Source of the DNA: Serripes groenlandicus
Lineage: Eukaryota; Mollusca; Bivalvia; Cardiida; Cardiidae
Direction of reading: 5' to 3'
Length of the DNA: 64,000 bases
NCBI GenBank assembly: GCA_031761405.1
Contig: JASEVX010000011.1
Location: 40,715,387 to 40,779,386, forward strand
Part shown: positions 47,544 through 59,464 of the stretch, one piece after another
Layout: every line of letters begins with the position of its first letter
How positions within the stretch are numbered: position 1 is the first letter of the stretch
Notes under the pieces: generated by a model
The model's input: the letters and a program-made list of their open reading frames with translations, nothing else
Told to the model about the DNA's origin: nothing
Database searches by the model: none
Program-made: the position numbers and the translations under genes

Positions 47544-48245
47544 TAAACATCCGGTTAACCATATAGTCCAATGCTACAAATGAAATAGGCATGCTATAAC
47601 AAATATAGTTTAATCTATTTGCATTCAGATAAGAAAACCTGCGATAGAGAGGAAGCGACGAGAGCGCATGAATCAAAGCATTACGCAACTACGGGCCCTA
47701 ATTGACGACACGGTCAAACAAAATGTAAGTATAGTTTACTTTAAATTTTTAATTTTATTGCCAACATACATGTACAAATTACAAACATACAGTTAGTTGT
47801 ACACAAGTAACAGAATATATAGGCAAAAGGGTCAAGCAACAAGTTCGCTCAACTTAGACAAGGCCATTCCCTTTTTATAATACATGTATGTTGCATACAT
47901 GCAATGTCCCCTATATTGGTAGTGTATATCACCCTGATATAAGCTTAATTTCTTAAAGTAACAACATAAATTTGAAAGTAAGCAAAATGTAAGTTTGAAA
48001 GTTAGTCAAATTTGAATTCGGCATGTCATTTCCGAGAATTACGACAATTAACGACACCCATTTTCATGTGCTCGTTTATTTCTTTTAATTGTATATATAC
48101 CGTACAACATTCTCCTAGTTAACCGATCTGGCGTAGTGACGTGTCTGGTATATCATTGAACACTGAACACTATACGAGCGGTGCTCCGGTAAAACTACCC
48201 TTGACCTGGGAAACAGACATACGGTATTAACGCATCATTTGATCA

Positions 48246-48322
48246 CAAAATCCTATGATGTGGGTATTCAAAAGAATCATCTCACAGAGACGATTTATTT
48301 GAGTTACCACATCATAGTGTTT
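48246..48322 (+). ncRNA. Intron 2 hairpin of copy D (candidate structured RNA)
   Basis: CCTATGATGTGG and CCACATCATAG pair; outermost bases and the inner stem pair less well than in A and E. Equivalent position to 2626-2698 and 57561-57634. Confidence 0.25.
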
Positions 48323-49920
48323 GGTTGGCTTATAAGAGAGATATTGAGGTGGAAAGAGCTGTATACTCCTTTTTATCTGGACCTCTTGCCCGAACTATTT
48401 GCATACTGATTAACAGAAGTGTATTGTTTGATGACGAGCAGTGCATATTCAGATCAGACTGCATAAAGGGTCGCAACTGCTTAATGGTTGATTTTCGCAG
48501 AGCACCGCTCACATATATGTATTTATAGACATACCTGGTTATGAATTCATCATGCGGTAGTAAGATTACACTTACATTTCTCTATTTCAGGTCGCACCGA
48601 TGACTCGAGTGGACAAAGCGGACATTTTAGAACTAACAGTGCATCATCTCAACAAAATACGCCATCAAAAGACCGCCACCCCGCCAACAACAAACGATAG
48701 GGCATCATATGCCTCGGGATTCCAAGACTGTGCCCGTGAGGTGGCTGATTTCCTGGTGAACAATGGGATCATGGACGGAAACAGGTTAGCTCATCTAAGT
48801 CAGCACTTACATGGAACATTCAACAGTAGAGCATCACAGTTTATACCAGACAGCAGTCATATTTCTACTCCAGTTCGAACCTAAAGGTTACCGGGTATGA
48901 CGGAAGGAACGCCGTTACAGCTGCATAAGTTATCGCCGATACAGTCACATGGTAATCACAGCATTAATCCATTGCTAGGCGGAGCCACACGTCAAGAAAG
49001 GTCATGTGATGACAGTTTCAATATGGCGGCACATCCGTTTCATTACACAGCTTTTAGATTACCTCCCGTACTAAAGAACACAGCCACTGGATCATCTCCC
49101 GTGTCTTCCGTTAATAGTACATTTACAAGTTTTACTTCCTCGTCATTCGACGAAACTTCAAATTCTGACTCCTTCTCATCATCAACTGACAGCATCGGAG
49201 GTTGTCATAACGACGTTAAGCTGGTAAGCATTGGGACCGGAAGTGAGAATAAAATTGGTCACGTGATAAGTGATCCTATGTGGAGACCTTGGTAGTCAGG
49301 AACTTCTTGTTGGTGTAGTATTTTAAGAAATGGCGGTGTGATTCCATTTGATTGCGATCACGTTCTTTTGACGATGTTTAATTAGATATCAATTAAAAGT
49401 ATGTTGATTTATTTTGAGAACAGTTTTTACAACAAAATCTGATGTGTACTTAGATTGTACTGACTGAAAAGCTGTATGAAGGTTGTTAGTTGAAAGGTAA
49501 TATTTGATTGGTCGATTAAGCTACCTTCCCCCTTACGACTTTTCTGTTAGATAACTAGAAAAACACTCATTTATAGAGCAAAACACTTTGATATGATGTA
49601 GAAAAGTGGTAAGACCGTATCACATGCCATTGACTTAAACATACATGCACTTGTTATTTATTGTTACTTGTTAAGGTTTTCGTTTAAGGCAGATCAGAAG
49701 TGATCAATAAGTTACGACGGATAAAGAGAAATATATAGACTGTTAAACTTTTGAGATTTGTTGACAGATTAAATGTGCTAAAGGTTAATACAAGGAACGC
49801 GTAAAACAATGTCATACATTATCTTGTTTGTATAACATTAAAAAGGATGAAATAAATTGCTTATAAACAAGTATTATGCTATCTGTCTTATTATTTGATG
49901 ACAACAATTTCAGGGAGTCG

Positions 49921-50146
49921 CGTCAAGCAATTTGGGGTCTTATTGACATTCAGTTTTGATTATAGATAAGACATATGGCATCACACCAGTGGGACCATAC
50001 TTTCAGATTGTTGTCAGAAGCTGCATTTGGATATGTTAAACACATTTGCGGATGGTGAAGATATTCGTATGACTATACGCATGCACAGGCTCATCTGAGT
50101 CTTTTCTGTGTGCATATCGGATCAGACCTAACATCGCTTATCGCGG
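49921..50146. mobile_element. MITE-3 copy 3' of HES D
   Basis: Begins CGTCAAGCAATTTGGGGTC and ends in the inverse-related AGACCTAACATCGCTTA. The upstream site at 49731-49740 (AGAGAAATATATAGACTG) is the uninterrupted target of MITE-1. Confidence 0.65.
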
Positions 50147-50157
50147 TTGAAAAGTAC

Positions 50158-51805
50158 TATCATTCTGTCTAGAATCGCATTTTGAACTATCATACCATAA
50201 AGAGTCGCATTTTGAACTATTCCGTTAATAGTGTCAATTTGAACTGTCATTCCGTATGGGTTTCCTTTTTAACTACTTCCCTTATAGGGTGGCATTTTGA
50301 ACTATCATTCCATATAGTGTCGCAATTTGAACAATTATTTCGTATATAGTAACATTTTGAAATACTATTCCGTATATAGTCGCATTTCGAACTACCATTC
50401 GGTATAGAGTAGCAATTCGAACTATCATTCAGTATAGAGTCGCATTATGAACTATATCATCCAGCAAATAGTCGCATTTTGAACAATATTTCCGTAAAGA
50501 GTCGCATTATCAACTATTATTCTATATAGAGTCGCATTTTGAACTTATCATTCCGTATAGAGTGACATTTTGAACTATCATTCCGTAAAGAATCGCATTA
50601 TAAACTATTATTTCGTATTCAGTTGCATTTTGAGCTATCATTGCATATAGAGTCGCATTATAAACTATTATTTCATATAGAGTCGCATTATAAACTATCA
50701 TTGCGTATAGAGTCATAATATGAAATATAATTCCGTATAGAGTCGCATTTTAAACTGTCATGCCATATATCGTCGTATTTTGAACTATCATTCCGTAGAG
50801 GGTGGCATTTTAAATCATCATTCCTTAAAGGGTCGAATTTTCATTCCGTATAGAGTTGCATTTTGGGCTATCATCCTTATAGGGTGGCATTTTGAACTAT
50901 CATTCCATATATAGTCGGAATTTGAACAATTATTCTGTATATAGTCGCATTTTGAACTATCATTCCGTAAATTGTCGCATTATAAACTATCATTCCGTAT
51001 TGATTCGCATTTTGAACTTTATACTTTATGTATAGGGTCACATTTTGAACTATCATTCGGTGTAGAGTCGCATTTAGAACTATCATTTCGTACATATCCG
51101 TATTTTGAACTATCATGCCGTAGAGGGTGGCATTTTACACCATCATTCCGTAAAGGGTGGCATTTTGAAATATCATTCCGTATATAGTTGCAATATAAAC
51201 TATTTTTTCTTAAAGAATCGCATTTTGAACTATCATGCCGTAAAGGGTGACATTTTGAACTTTCATTCCGTAAAGAATCGCATTATAAACTATCATTCCG
51301 TATTGAGTTGCATTTTGAGCTACATTGTATCATTCTGTATAGAGTCGCAATTTGAAGTATCTTTCCGTATGGAGTCGCATTATAAACTATCATTCCATAT
51401 AGAGTCGCATTATAAATTCATTGCGTATAGGTCGCATTATGAAATATAATTCCGTATAGAGTCACATTTTGAACTATCACTCCATATATCGTCGTATTTT
51501 GAACTATCCTTCCGTAGAGGGTGGCATTTTGAATCATCATTCCTTAAAGGGTCGAATTGTGAACTATCATTCCGTATATAGTTGCATCTTGAACTATCAT
51601 CCTTATAGGGTGGCATTTTGAACTATCATTCCGTATAGAGTCGCATTTTGAACTATCATTCCGTAAAGTGTCACTTTATAAAGTATTATTCCGTATTGAG
51701 TCGCATTTTAAACTATCATACCGTATAGGGTGACATTTTGAACTATCATTCAGTATAGAGTCATAATTTGAACTATAATTCCGTATAGTGTCGCATTTTG
51801 AGCAA
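50158..51805 (-). repeat. 30-bp satellite array 3' of HES D
   Basis: About 55 units reading CATTTTGAACTATCATTCCG and TATAGAGTCG on the plus strand. Moderately diverged with small indels. It is cut at 51805 by the element at 51806-53036. Confidence 0.95.
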
Positions 51806-53036
51806 GAGCTGTACAGAAAACATAAGTTATTACTTTATCATACTATTTATAAGCAAAGTACTTTATAAGTCGTTAAAGGGTCCTAATTCTTACAAAAACC
51901 TTCACTGAATTATGCACTCTTGACTGTTGGTGGAGGTATTGATGGTACAAAGATATTGTAAGTGTTTAAGCTATATCTAAAAAAATGATTTGGTATGAAT
52001 AACTCTAAATCGAAAGAGGGCCATAATTCTTTAAAAAAGACCTTGACTGAGTTATGTACTCTTGTCTGTGGATGGAGGTAATGATGGTAAATAAGTAGTG
52101 TAAGTGTTTAAGCTATATCTAACAAAATGATTTGGTATGAATAACTCTAAATCGAAAGAGGGCCATAATTCTTTAACAAAGACCTTGACTGAGTTATGTA
52201 CTCTTGTCTGTGGATGGAGGTAATGATGGTAAATAAGTATTGTAAGTGTGTAAGCTATATCTCTAATGGTTTTGAAAAAAGTTGGGGTGGTACGAAAATC
52301 TTAAACCGAAATTCTAAGTCGAAAAGGGCAATGATTCTTACAAGAACCTTGACAGAGTTATGCACTCTTGTCTGTTGATGGAGGTTCTGATGGTAAATAA
52401 GTGTTGTAAGTTTCAAAGCAATATCTGTAATGGTTTTGACAAAAAATGGAATTGGTACAAACAAAATTAAACAAAATTCTAAGTCGAAAAAGGGCCATAA
52501 TTCTTACAAAATCCTTGACAGATTTATGTACTCTTGTCTGTTGATGGAGGTTATGATGGTGAATAAGTATTGTAAGTGTATAAGCTATATCTCTTATGGT
52601 TTTGCCAAAATGTGGGGTGGTACGAAAAACTTAACCAAAAGTCTATGTCAAAAAGGGCCATAATTCTTTACAAAAACCATGACAGAGTTATGCACTCTTG
52701 TCTGTTGATGGAAGTTACGATGGTGAATAAATGTTGTAAGTTTCAAAGCAATATCTGTAATGGTTTTGACAAAAAATTGGAATAGGTACAACAAACTTAA
52801 CCAAAATTCTTAGTCGAAAAAGGGCCATAATTCTTACAAAAACATTGACAGAGTTATGTACTCTTGTCTGTTGATGGAAGTAATGATGGTGAATAAGTGT
52901 TGTAAGTTTCAAAGCAATATCTGTAATGGTTTGGACAAAAAAGTGAAGTGAATTGGTACGAAAACCTTAAATAAGGTGTGACACCAACGCCGACGCCGAC
53001 GCCGGTGCGAGTAGTATAGCTAGCCCTTTCTTCGAA
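51806..53036 (+). repeat. Tandem array of about 165-bp units, probably inside a DNA element
   Basis: Seven units recognised by ACTCTTGTCTGTTGATGGAG at about 51917, 52059, 52201, 52365, 52531, 52695 and 52861: spacing 142 bp for the first, then 164-166 bp. GGGCCATAATTCTTACAAA recurs in each. The right end has GACGCCGACGCCG and TTCGAAAAGTCGAGCTAAAA, as at the termini of a common bivalve element recalled from other genomes. It interrupts satellite on both sides. Confidence 0.8.
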
Positions 53037-53042
53037 AAGTCG

Positions 53043-54150
53043 AGCTAAAAATCATTCCGTATAGAGTCGCGTTATAAACCATCGTCCCGTATATAATCGC
53101 ATTTTGAACTATCATACCGTATATAGTCGCATTTTGAACTATCATACCGTATGTAGTCGCATTAAAAACTATCATACCGTATAGAGTCGCATTAAAAACT
53201 ATCATACCGTATGTAGTCGCATTTTGAACTATCATACCGTATATAGTCGCATTTTGAACTATCATACCGTATGTAGTCGCATTAAAAACTATCATACCGT
53301 ATAGAGTCGCATTAAAAACTATCATACCGTATGTAGTCGCATTTTGAACTATCATACCGTATAGAGTCGCATTAAAAACTATCATTCCGTATATAGTCGC
53401 ATTTTGAACTATCATACCGTATAGAGTCGCATTAAAAACTATCATACCGTATGTAGTCGCATTTTGAACTATCATACCGTATAGAGTCGCATTAAAAACT
53501 ATCATTCCGTATATAGTCGCATTTTGAACTATCATACCGTATAGAGTCGCATTAAAAACTATCATTCCGTATATAATCGCATTTTGAACTATCATACCGT
53601 ATAGAGTCGCATTAAAAACTATCATTCCGTATATAGTCGCATTTTGAACTATCATACCGTATAGAGTCGCATTAAAAACTATCATACCGTATGTAGTCGC
53701 ATTTTGAACTATCATACCGTATAGAGTCGCATTAAAAACTATCATTCCGTATATAGTCGCATTTTGAACTATCATACCGTATAGAGTCGCATTAAAAACT
53801 ATCATTCCGTATATAGTCGCATTTTGAACTATCATACCGTATAGAGTCGCATTAAAAACTATCATTCCGTATATAGTCGCATTTTGAACTATCATACCGT
53901 ATAGAGTCGCATTAAAAACTATCATTCCGTATATAGTTGCATTTTGAACTATCATACCGTATAGAGTCGCATTAAAAACTATCATTCCGTATATAGTTGC
54001 ATTTTGAACTATCATACCGTATAGAGTCGCATTAAAAACTATCATTCCGTACATAGTCGCATTAAAAACTATCATTCCGTAAATAGTCGCATTATAAACT
54101 ATCATTTCGTAAAGAGGCGCATCATAAACTACCATTCCGTAAATACTCGC
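53043..54150 (-). repeat. Higher-order 60-bp block of the 30-bp satellite, upstream of HES E
   Basis: From about 53091 to 54120 the 30-bp phase is kept without a single indel. Alternating ATTTTGAACT and ATTAAAAACT half-units give a 60-bp dimer, with a 120-bp pattern at 53101-53340. Much more uniform than the other arrays, so recently homogenised. A 371-codon minus-strand frame across it is a by-product of the 30-bp period. Confidence 0.93.
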
Positions 54151-55980
54151 ATCATATGTTGAAATGTAAGATATATATGTGAATATTTATATAGAAATAT
54201 ATATCTTACGCATACTTACACGTACATATAAATGATAAGAAATATATGTGAATATTTATGTAGAAATATATATCTTACGTATACTTACACGTACATATAA
54301 TTGATAAGAAACATATTGGATTTCCATGGCATATCGCTTTATAGCTCGAGATTGTTAAGTGGTATTAACTAAGCTCATCCTTAATGCAAAGGCTTCGCGT
54401 AAATATTTGGCCAAGTTAAATAACATAACAGTTTTATTATAAGAAAGTGTTTAAATTAATTAGAACCATATCTAAGAGAGATTACTTTTCTCATACGGTT
54501 CACAGATATATAAATTCTTTCACGATTTTTAAAGGGCTGATTCTTACCAATTATATAAGTAAATGCGGAAAATTGTAAATATATATATATATATATATAT
54601 GTTTTGTTTTTTCTGGTTGCTCTCTTCTCCGTTTGGTTGTTAATGGTACATATACAAATGTTTTGTGACTATTGTAGTTCATGTCAGACATATTGAAACG
54701 TATATAATTCAATCTTCGTTGATATAAGCACATTGTGAAAAGAGGAGAACTGGTCCAAATAGGCCGTTTATCTCCCTTCCACATCGTTGTTGTAACTGTA
54801 TTTTTTTTCATTTTTCAAACATTTCCAAGCGAAGATTTTGACGGCGATTTAAGGCAAACTTATGAAAAAATTAATTATATTTCACAGACAAAAAATGTGT
54901 AAAGGTTGTATGTATGTTTTTTTTTTCTGTTGTGTTACTTGATGATTTATGACGTTGTTTACCCTCGCGCTCGGCAATAATGCCATTTGGCGAGCAGTTG
55001 TGTTACTGTCAGTCAGCAGTGTATATATAACATGAATCCTCATAGGCTGGAAGCCTTAAGGAATTTAAATGAATAAACTTATCAAACTTTATCAGTTTTT
55101 AATAACTCAATAAATGTGTGTACATATGGCTTAACTCTGTAATAAGGTTTAATGTTGTATAATTATGCTATTTTAGTCACTCTACCTAAATACACAAAAT
55201 CAAAATCAATTACTCAAATTAAAGACTACTCCAATTAAAACATACTAAACAGACATCCTTCCTTAACGTCGCGAAAAACATCCCACCCCTTTATCTCCTT
55301 ACTCAGGGCCCATTACCCCTTACACTTGCAGACGCATACTTATTGAATGAGATTATACCTCAAATATAAACCTCCAATTTAACTTGTTTTTATACACGTT
55401 TATCTATTGATACCCTGTCCCTCATAAGCATAATATACATAGATAAATGAGTACATCCATCAACTATTTAACAATGGTGACATAGATGTGTTTTCGTACA
55501 GCCTAATCTAAACCTTCACACTCTGTCCAATTATATTAGATCTTTGGATGTAACGTCTGATAAAAAACTAACATTGTAAACGACATGTCTCCACCACGAT
55601 ATCTTTGATTTCATGTCAAGAATACAACAACACTTTAATCAATATCTCCGTACATATATAGTAATAAAACATGAGGTAATGATATAGTACAGCACAAAAA
55701 GTATAACGAAATATTGTCATAATCAATGTTGCCCAAAGTAGATTCGTGTTGATGGATGTCCTCATTTATCTATGGATATTCTGTTTATGTGGGACAGGGT
55801 ACCCATAGATAAACGTGTACAAAAACTATTCTAAGAGAGGGTTAATATTTGAGGAAAATTTTCATACAATAAGTATTAGTCTTTAACTCGAGGAAAACAG
55901 AAAAAGCATTTTGAAATGGAGAACTAGGCCCTTATATCATCTGTTTCGACATTAATTAAGTATATAGATGTTCCCAATAT
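54151..55980. other. 5' flank of HES E with uninterrupted target site of the fold-back element
   Basis: At 54164-54310 two copies of a unit of about 65 bp (AATATATATCTTACG, TACTTACACGTACATATAA) occur. At about 54335-54360 the sequence related to 13340-14490 lacks the fold-back element. A (TA)n run lies at 54578-54600. The rest is the duplicated HES 5' flank. No gene seen. Confidence 0.65.
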
Positions 55981-56400
55981 ATGTATCTACACCGACTCTA
56001 TATATATAGACTTACTCAATACATGTATATACAAAATATATTTAGAAACAAAATCGTTTTAGAAACAAAATCATTTTACCTACAAAATCTATTTTCTTGC
56101 AAAATCTATTTACGTACAAAGTCTATTTACTTACAAAATGTATTTACCTACAAATTCTTATACTTGAATTATATATTTACCTACACAATTATATTTGTTA
56201 ATAAGATTAGAAATGATAATATCATTGTTTTTAAACAAATGTACATAGCGATCGAATGACACTGAAGTGAATACTTGTTTTTATTTTGAGTAATTTCTTG
56301 TTTGCCATTATATTTCCAAAAAGTTGCGAACAAATAGAAATGTCAAAACTCTCGATTCATTAAATGAAAGACAATTTTAAGTGACAACAAATTGAGTAAT

Positions 56401-56551
56401 TGTTTGCAAACAATCGACACACGTACTTTTCTAATTGACCTGGTCAAGTGCCACTAATTAATCCAATTAATGAACGATCGATTAGTTAAAGACTTCCATA
56501 CCACTTAAGGAGAGCACGTGTCAAATTTAATGTCCACACTTTGGTATATAA
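56401..56551 (+). promoter_or_regulatory. Putative promoter of HES copy E
   Basis: TGTTTGCAAACA (56401-56412), TAATCCAATTA (56459-56469), CACGTG (56515-56520) and TATATAA (56545-56551), ending about 110 bp before the ATG. Confidence 0.5.
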
Positions 56552-56662
56552 TGCTAGAAATTTGAACATTGCGTTACATTCAGAGTTCTGGATTCAAAAC
56601 CGTTACTGGGAATAGAACGATATTTTAGCGGCTATAAACACACTAAAGAATATATTGCAATC

Positions 56663-58601
56663 ATGGTTGGAACTAACAAACAATCGCCAGCTGACGATGC
56701 TACTTATCTAAGAAAGGTAAATATTACAAGTTATGGAAATATTGTTAGACTTATGGGGATTGATTTTGAAATGGTATTGTAAATTCATTGTAAGACCTAA
56801 ACAACATTATAAACATAAGAAATAATCGGTTTGATCTGTTTATAAAGGCATGCTCTAACAAATATAATTTAATTTATTTTCCTTCAGATAAGAAAGCCTG
56901 CGATAGAGAGGAAGCGACGAGAGCGCATGAGTCAAAGCATTACGCAACTACGGGCCCTGATTGACGACACGATCAAACAAAATGTAAGTATAGTTTACTT
57001 TAAGCATATTTCATTGCCAATATACATGTACAAATTACAAACATACAGTAGTACAAAAGTAACAGAATATATAGGCAAAAGGGTCTGGCCACAAGTTCTA
57101 TCAACTTAAACAAGGCCATTCCCTTTTTATAATATGTTGCATACATGCAATGTCCTCTATATTGGTAGTGTATATTACCCTGATATAAGCTTAATTAACA
57201 TAAGTTTGAAAGTAAGTAAATAGTAAGTTTGTAAGTAATCAAATACAATGTAATAAGTTTGAAAGTAAGTAAAATTTGAATTCAGCATGTCAGTTCCGAG
57301 AAATACGACAGTTATCGACACCTAGTGTCATGTGCTCGTTTATTTCTTTTAATTGTATACGTACTGTACAACATTCTCCTAGTGAACCGATCTGTCGTAG
57401 TGACGTGTCTGGTTTTACATTGAACACTGAATATTATACGAGCGGTGCTCCGGAAACCTGGAAAACAGGCATACGGTACCAACGCATCCATACCAAGGAT
57501 TAGTCACATGGCTTTGGATAAGGGGCGTTTTGCATGTTCTAAAATCGTTTTTTGATCATAAAACACTATGATGTGGTATTCAACAGAAATATCTCATTAA
57601 GACGATTCTTTTCAGTACCCACATCATAGTGTTTGGTTGACTAATAAGAGAGATATTGAGGTGAAAAGAGCTGTATACTCCTTCTTATCTGGACCTCTTG
57701 CCCGATCCATTTTTATACTGATTAACAGGAGTGTATTGACTTGATGACGAACAGTGCAGATTCAGATCAGACTGCATAAAGGGTCGCAACTGCTTAACGG
57801 TTGATTTTCGCATAGCACCGCTCACATATGTGTATTACACCTGGTTATGAATTCATCATGTGGTAGTATGATTACACTTACATTTCACTATATCAGGTCG
57901 CACCGATGACTCGAGTGGACAAAGCGGACATTTTAGAACTAACAGTGCATCATCTCACCAAAGTACGCCATCAAAAGACCGCCACCCTGCCAACAACAAA
58001 CGATAGGGCATCATATGCCTCGTTATACCAAGACTGCGCTCGTGAGGTGGCTGCTTTCCTGATGAACAATGGGATCATGGACGGAAACAGGTTAGCTCAT
58101 CTAAGTCAGCACTTACATGGAACATTCAACAGTAGAGCATCACAGTTTATACCAGACAGCAGTCATATTTCTACTCCAGTTCGAACCCGAAGGTTACCAG
58201 GTATGACGGAAGGAACGCCGTTACAGCTGCATAAGATTTCGCCGATACAGTCACATGGTAATCACAGCATTAATCCATTGCTAGGTGGAGCCACACGTCA
58301 AGAAAGGACATGTGATGACAGTTTCAATATGGCGGCACATCCGATTCATTACACAGCTTCTAGATTACCTCCCGTACTAAAGAACACAAACACTGGATTA
58401 TCTCCCGTGTCTTCCGTTAATAGTACATTTACCAGTTTTACTTCCTCGTCATTCGACGAAACTTCAAATTCTGACTCCTTCTCATCATCGACTGACGTCA
58501 TCGAAGGTTGTCATAACGACGTTAAGCTGGTAAGCATTGGAACCGGAAGTGAAAATAAAATAGGTCACGTGATAAGTGATCCTATGTGGAGACCTTGGTA
58601 G
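56663..58601 (+). CDS. HES-type bHLH-Orange transcriptional repressor, copy E
   Basis: Exons 56663-56716, 56888-56983 and 57897-58601 encode 284 residues with the complete family layout and terminal WRPW. Intron 1 is only 171 bp against roughly 1.0-1.2 kb in the other copies: the MITE-bearing middle is absent, and the lost part is larger than the MITEs alone, which favours a deletion. Exon 2 has Ser after the basic region like A, and DDTIKQN where the others have DDTVKQN or DDTVKEN. The Orange domain reads YASLYQDCAREVAAFLMNNG, with Leu-Tyr for Gly-Phe/Tyr. Open throughout and probably functional. Confidence 0.93.
57561..57634 (+). ncRNA. Intron 2 hairpin of copy E (candidate structured RNA)
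   Basis: AAACACTATGATGTGG pairs with CCACATCATAGTGTTT without mismatch. Compared with copy A, one C-G pair is changed to A-T on both strands of the stem. The inner stem is weaker than in A. Confidence 0.3.
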
Positions 58602-59223
58602 TCAGGAACTTCTTGTTGGTGTAGTATTTTAAGAAATGGCGGTGTGATTCCATTTGATTGCGATCACGTTCTTTTGACGATGTTAACTTAGTTCAATTAC
58701 AAGTATGTTGATTTATTTTGAGAACAGTTTCTACAACAAAATCTTGTGTGTTTACCTGACTGAAAAGCTGTATGAAGATTATTAGTTAAAAGCTAATATT
58801 TAATTGGTCGATTAAGCTAACATCCCCCTTACGACTTTTCTGTTAGGTAACTAGAAAAACACTCATTTAAACAGCAAAACACTTTGATATGATGTAGAAT
58901 AGTGGTAAGACGGTATCACAAGCCATTGACTTAAACATACATGCATTTGTTATTTATTGTTACTTGTTAAGGGTTTCGTTTAAGGCAGATCAGAAGTGAT
59001 CAGTAAGTTACGACGGATAAAGAGAAATATATAGACTGTTAAACTTTTGAAATTTGTTGACAGATTAAATGTGCTAAATGTTTGATAAAAATGAACGCTT
59101 AAAACAATGTCATACATTTTATTCTTTGTATAAAATTAAAAAGGATGAAATAAAATAAATTACTTATACACAAGTACTATGCTATCTGTCTTATTATTTT
59201 ATGACAACAATTTCAAGAAGTCG

Positions 59224-59450
59224 CGTCAAGTAATTTGGGGTCTTGACGACATTAAGTTTTGATTATAGATAAGACATATTGGCATCAAACCAGTGAGGCC
59301 ATACTTTCAGATTGTTGTCAGAAGCTCCTTTAATATATTATATGTTAAACATATCTGCGGATGGTGAAGATATTGGTGTGACTATACTGACGCACAGGCT
59401 CATCTGAGTCTTTTTTGTACGCAGATGTGATAAGACCCATAATCGCTTTA
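59224..59450. mobile_element. MITE-3 copy 3' of HES E
   Basis: Begins CGTCAAGTAATTTGGGGTC and ends near AGACCCATAATCGCTTTA. MITE-1 is absent here too: the empty site AGAGAAATATATAGACTG is at 59021-59038. Confidence 0.6.
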
Positions 59451-59464
59451 CATCGGTTGAAAGG

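Larger units (their letters stand above)
46592..49295 (+). pseudogene. HES-type copy D, truncated before WRPW
   Basis: Exons 46592-46645, 47629-47724 and 48591-49295 with intact GT-AG sites. Codon 148 is TAA (48882-48884) where the other copies have CGA, a two-base difference. The frame then stays open to WRPW at the usual end. The predicted product is 147 residues: bHLH and Orange domains complete, Ser/Thr-rich tail and Groucho-binding WRPW missing. Other differences: Glu for Asp at residue 11 and HHLNKIRH for HHLTKVRH in helix 2. If expressed it could dimerise and bind DNA without recruiting the co-repressor, so either a dominant-negative-like protein or a young pseudogene. It is head to head with C. 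Confidence 0.85.

Noticed and set aside
53020..54135. 371-codon minus-strand frame of repeating MIVQNATIYG-like decapeptides
   Set aside because: A 30-bp period without stops gives open frames automatically. The same satellite elsewhere is open in other frames and strands and is broken by indels. No splice, start context or non-repeat domain supports a protein.
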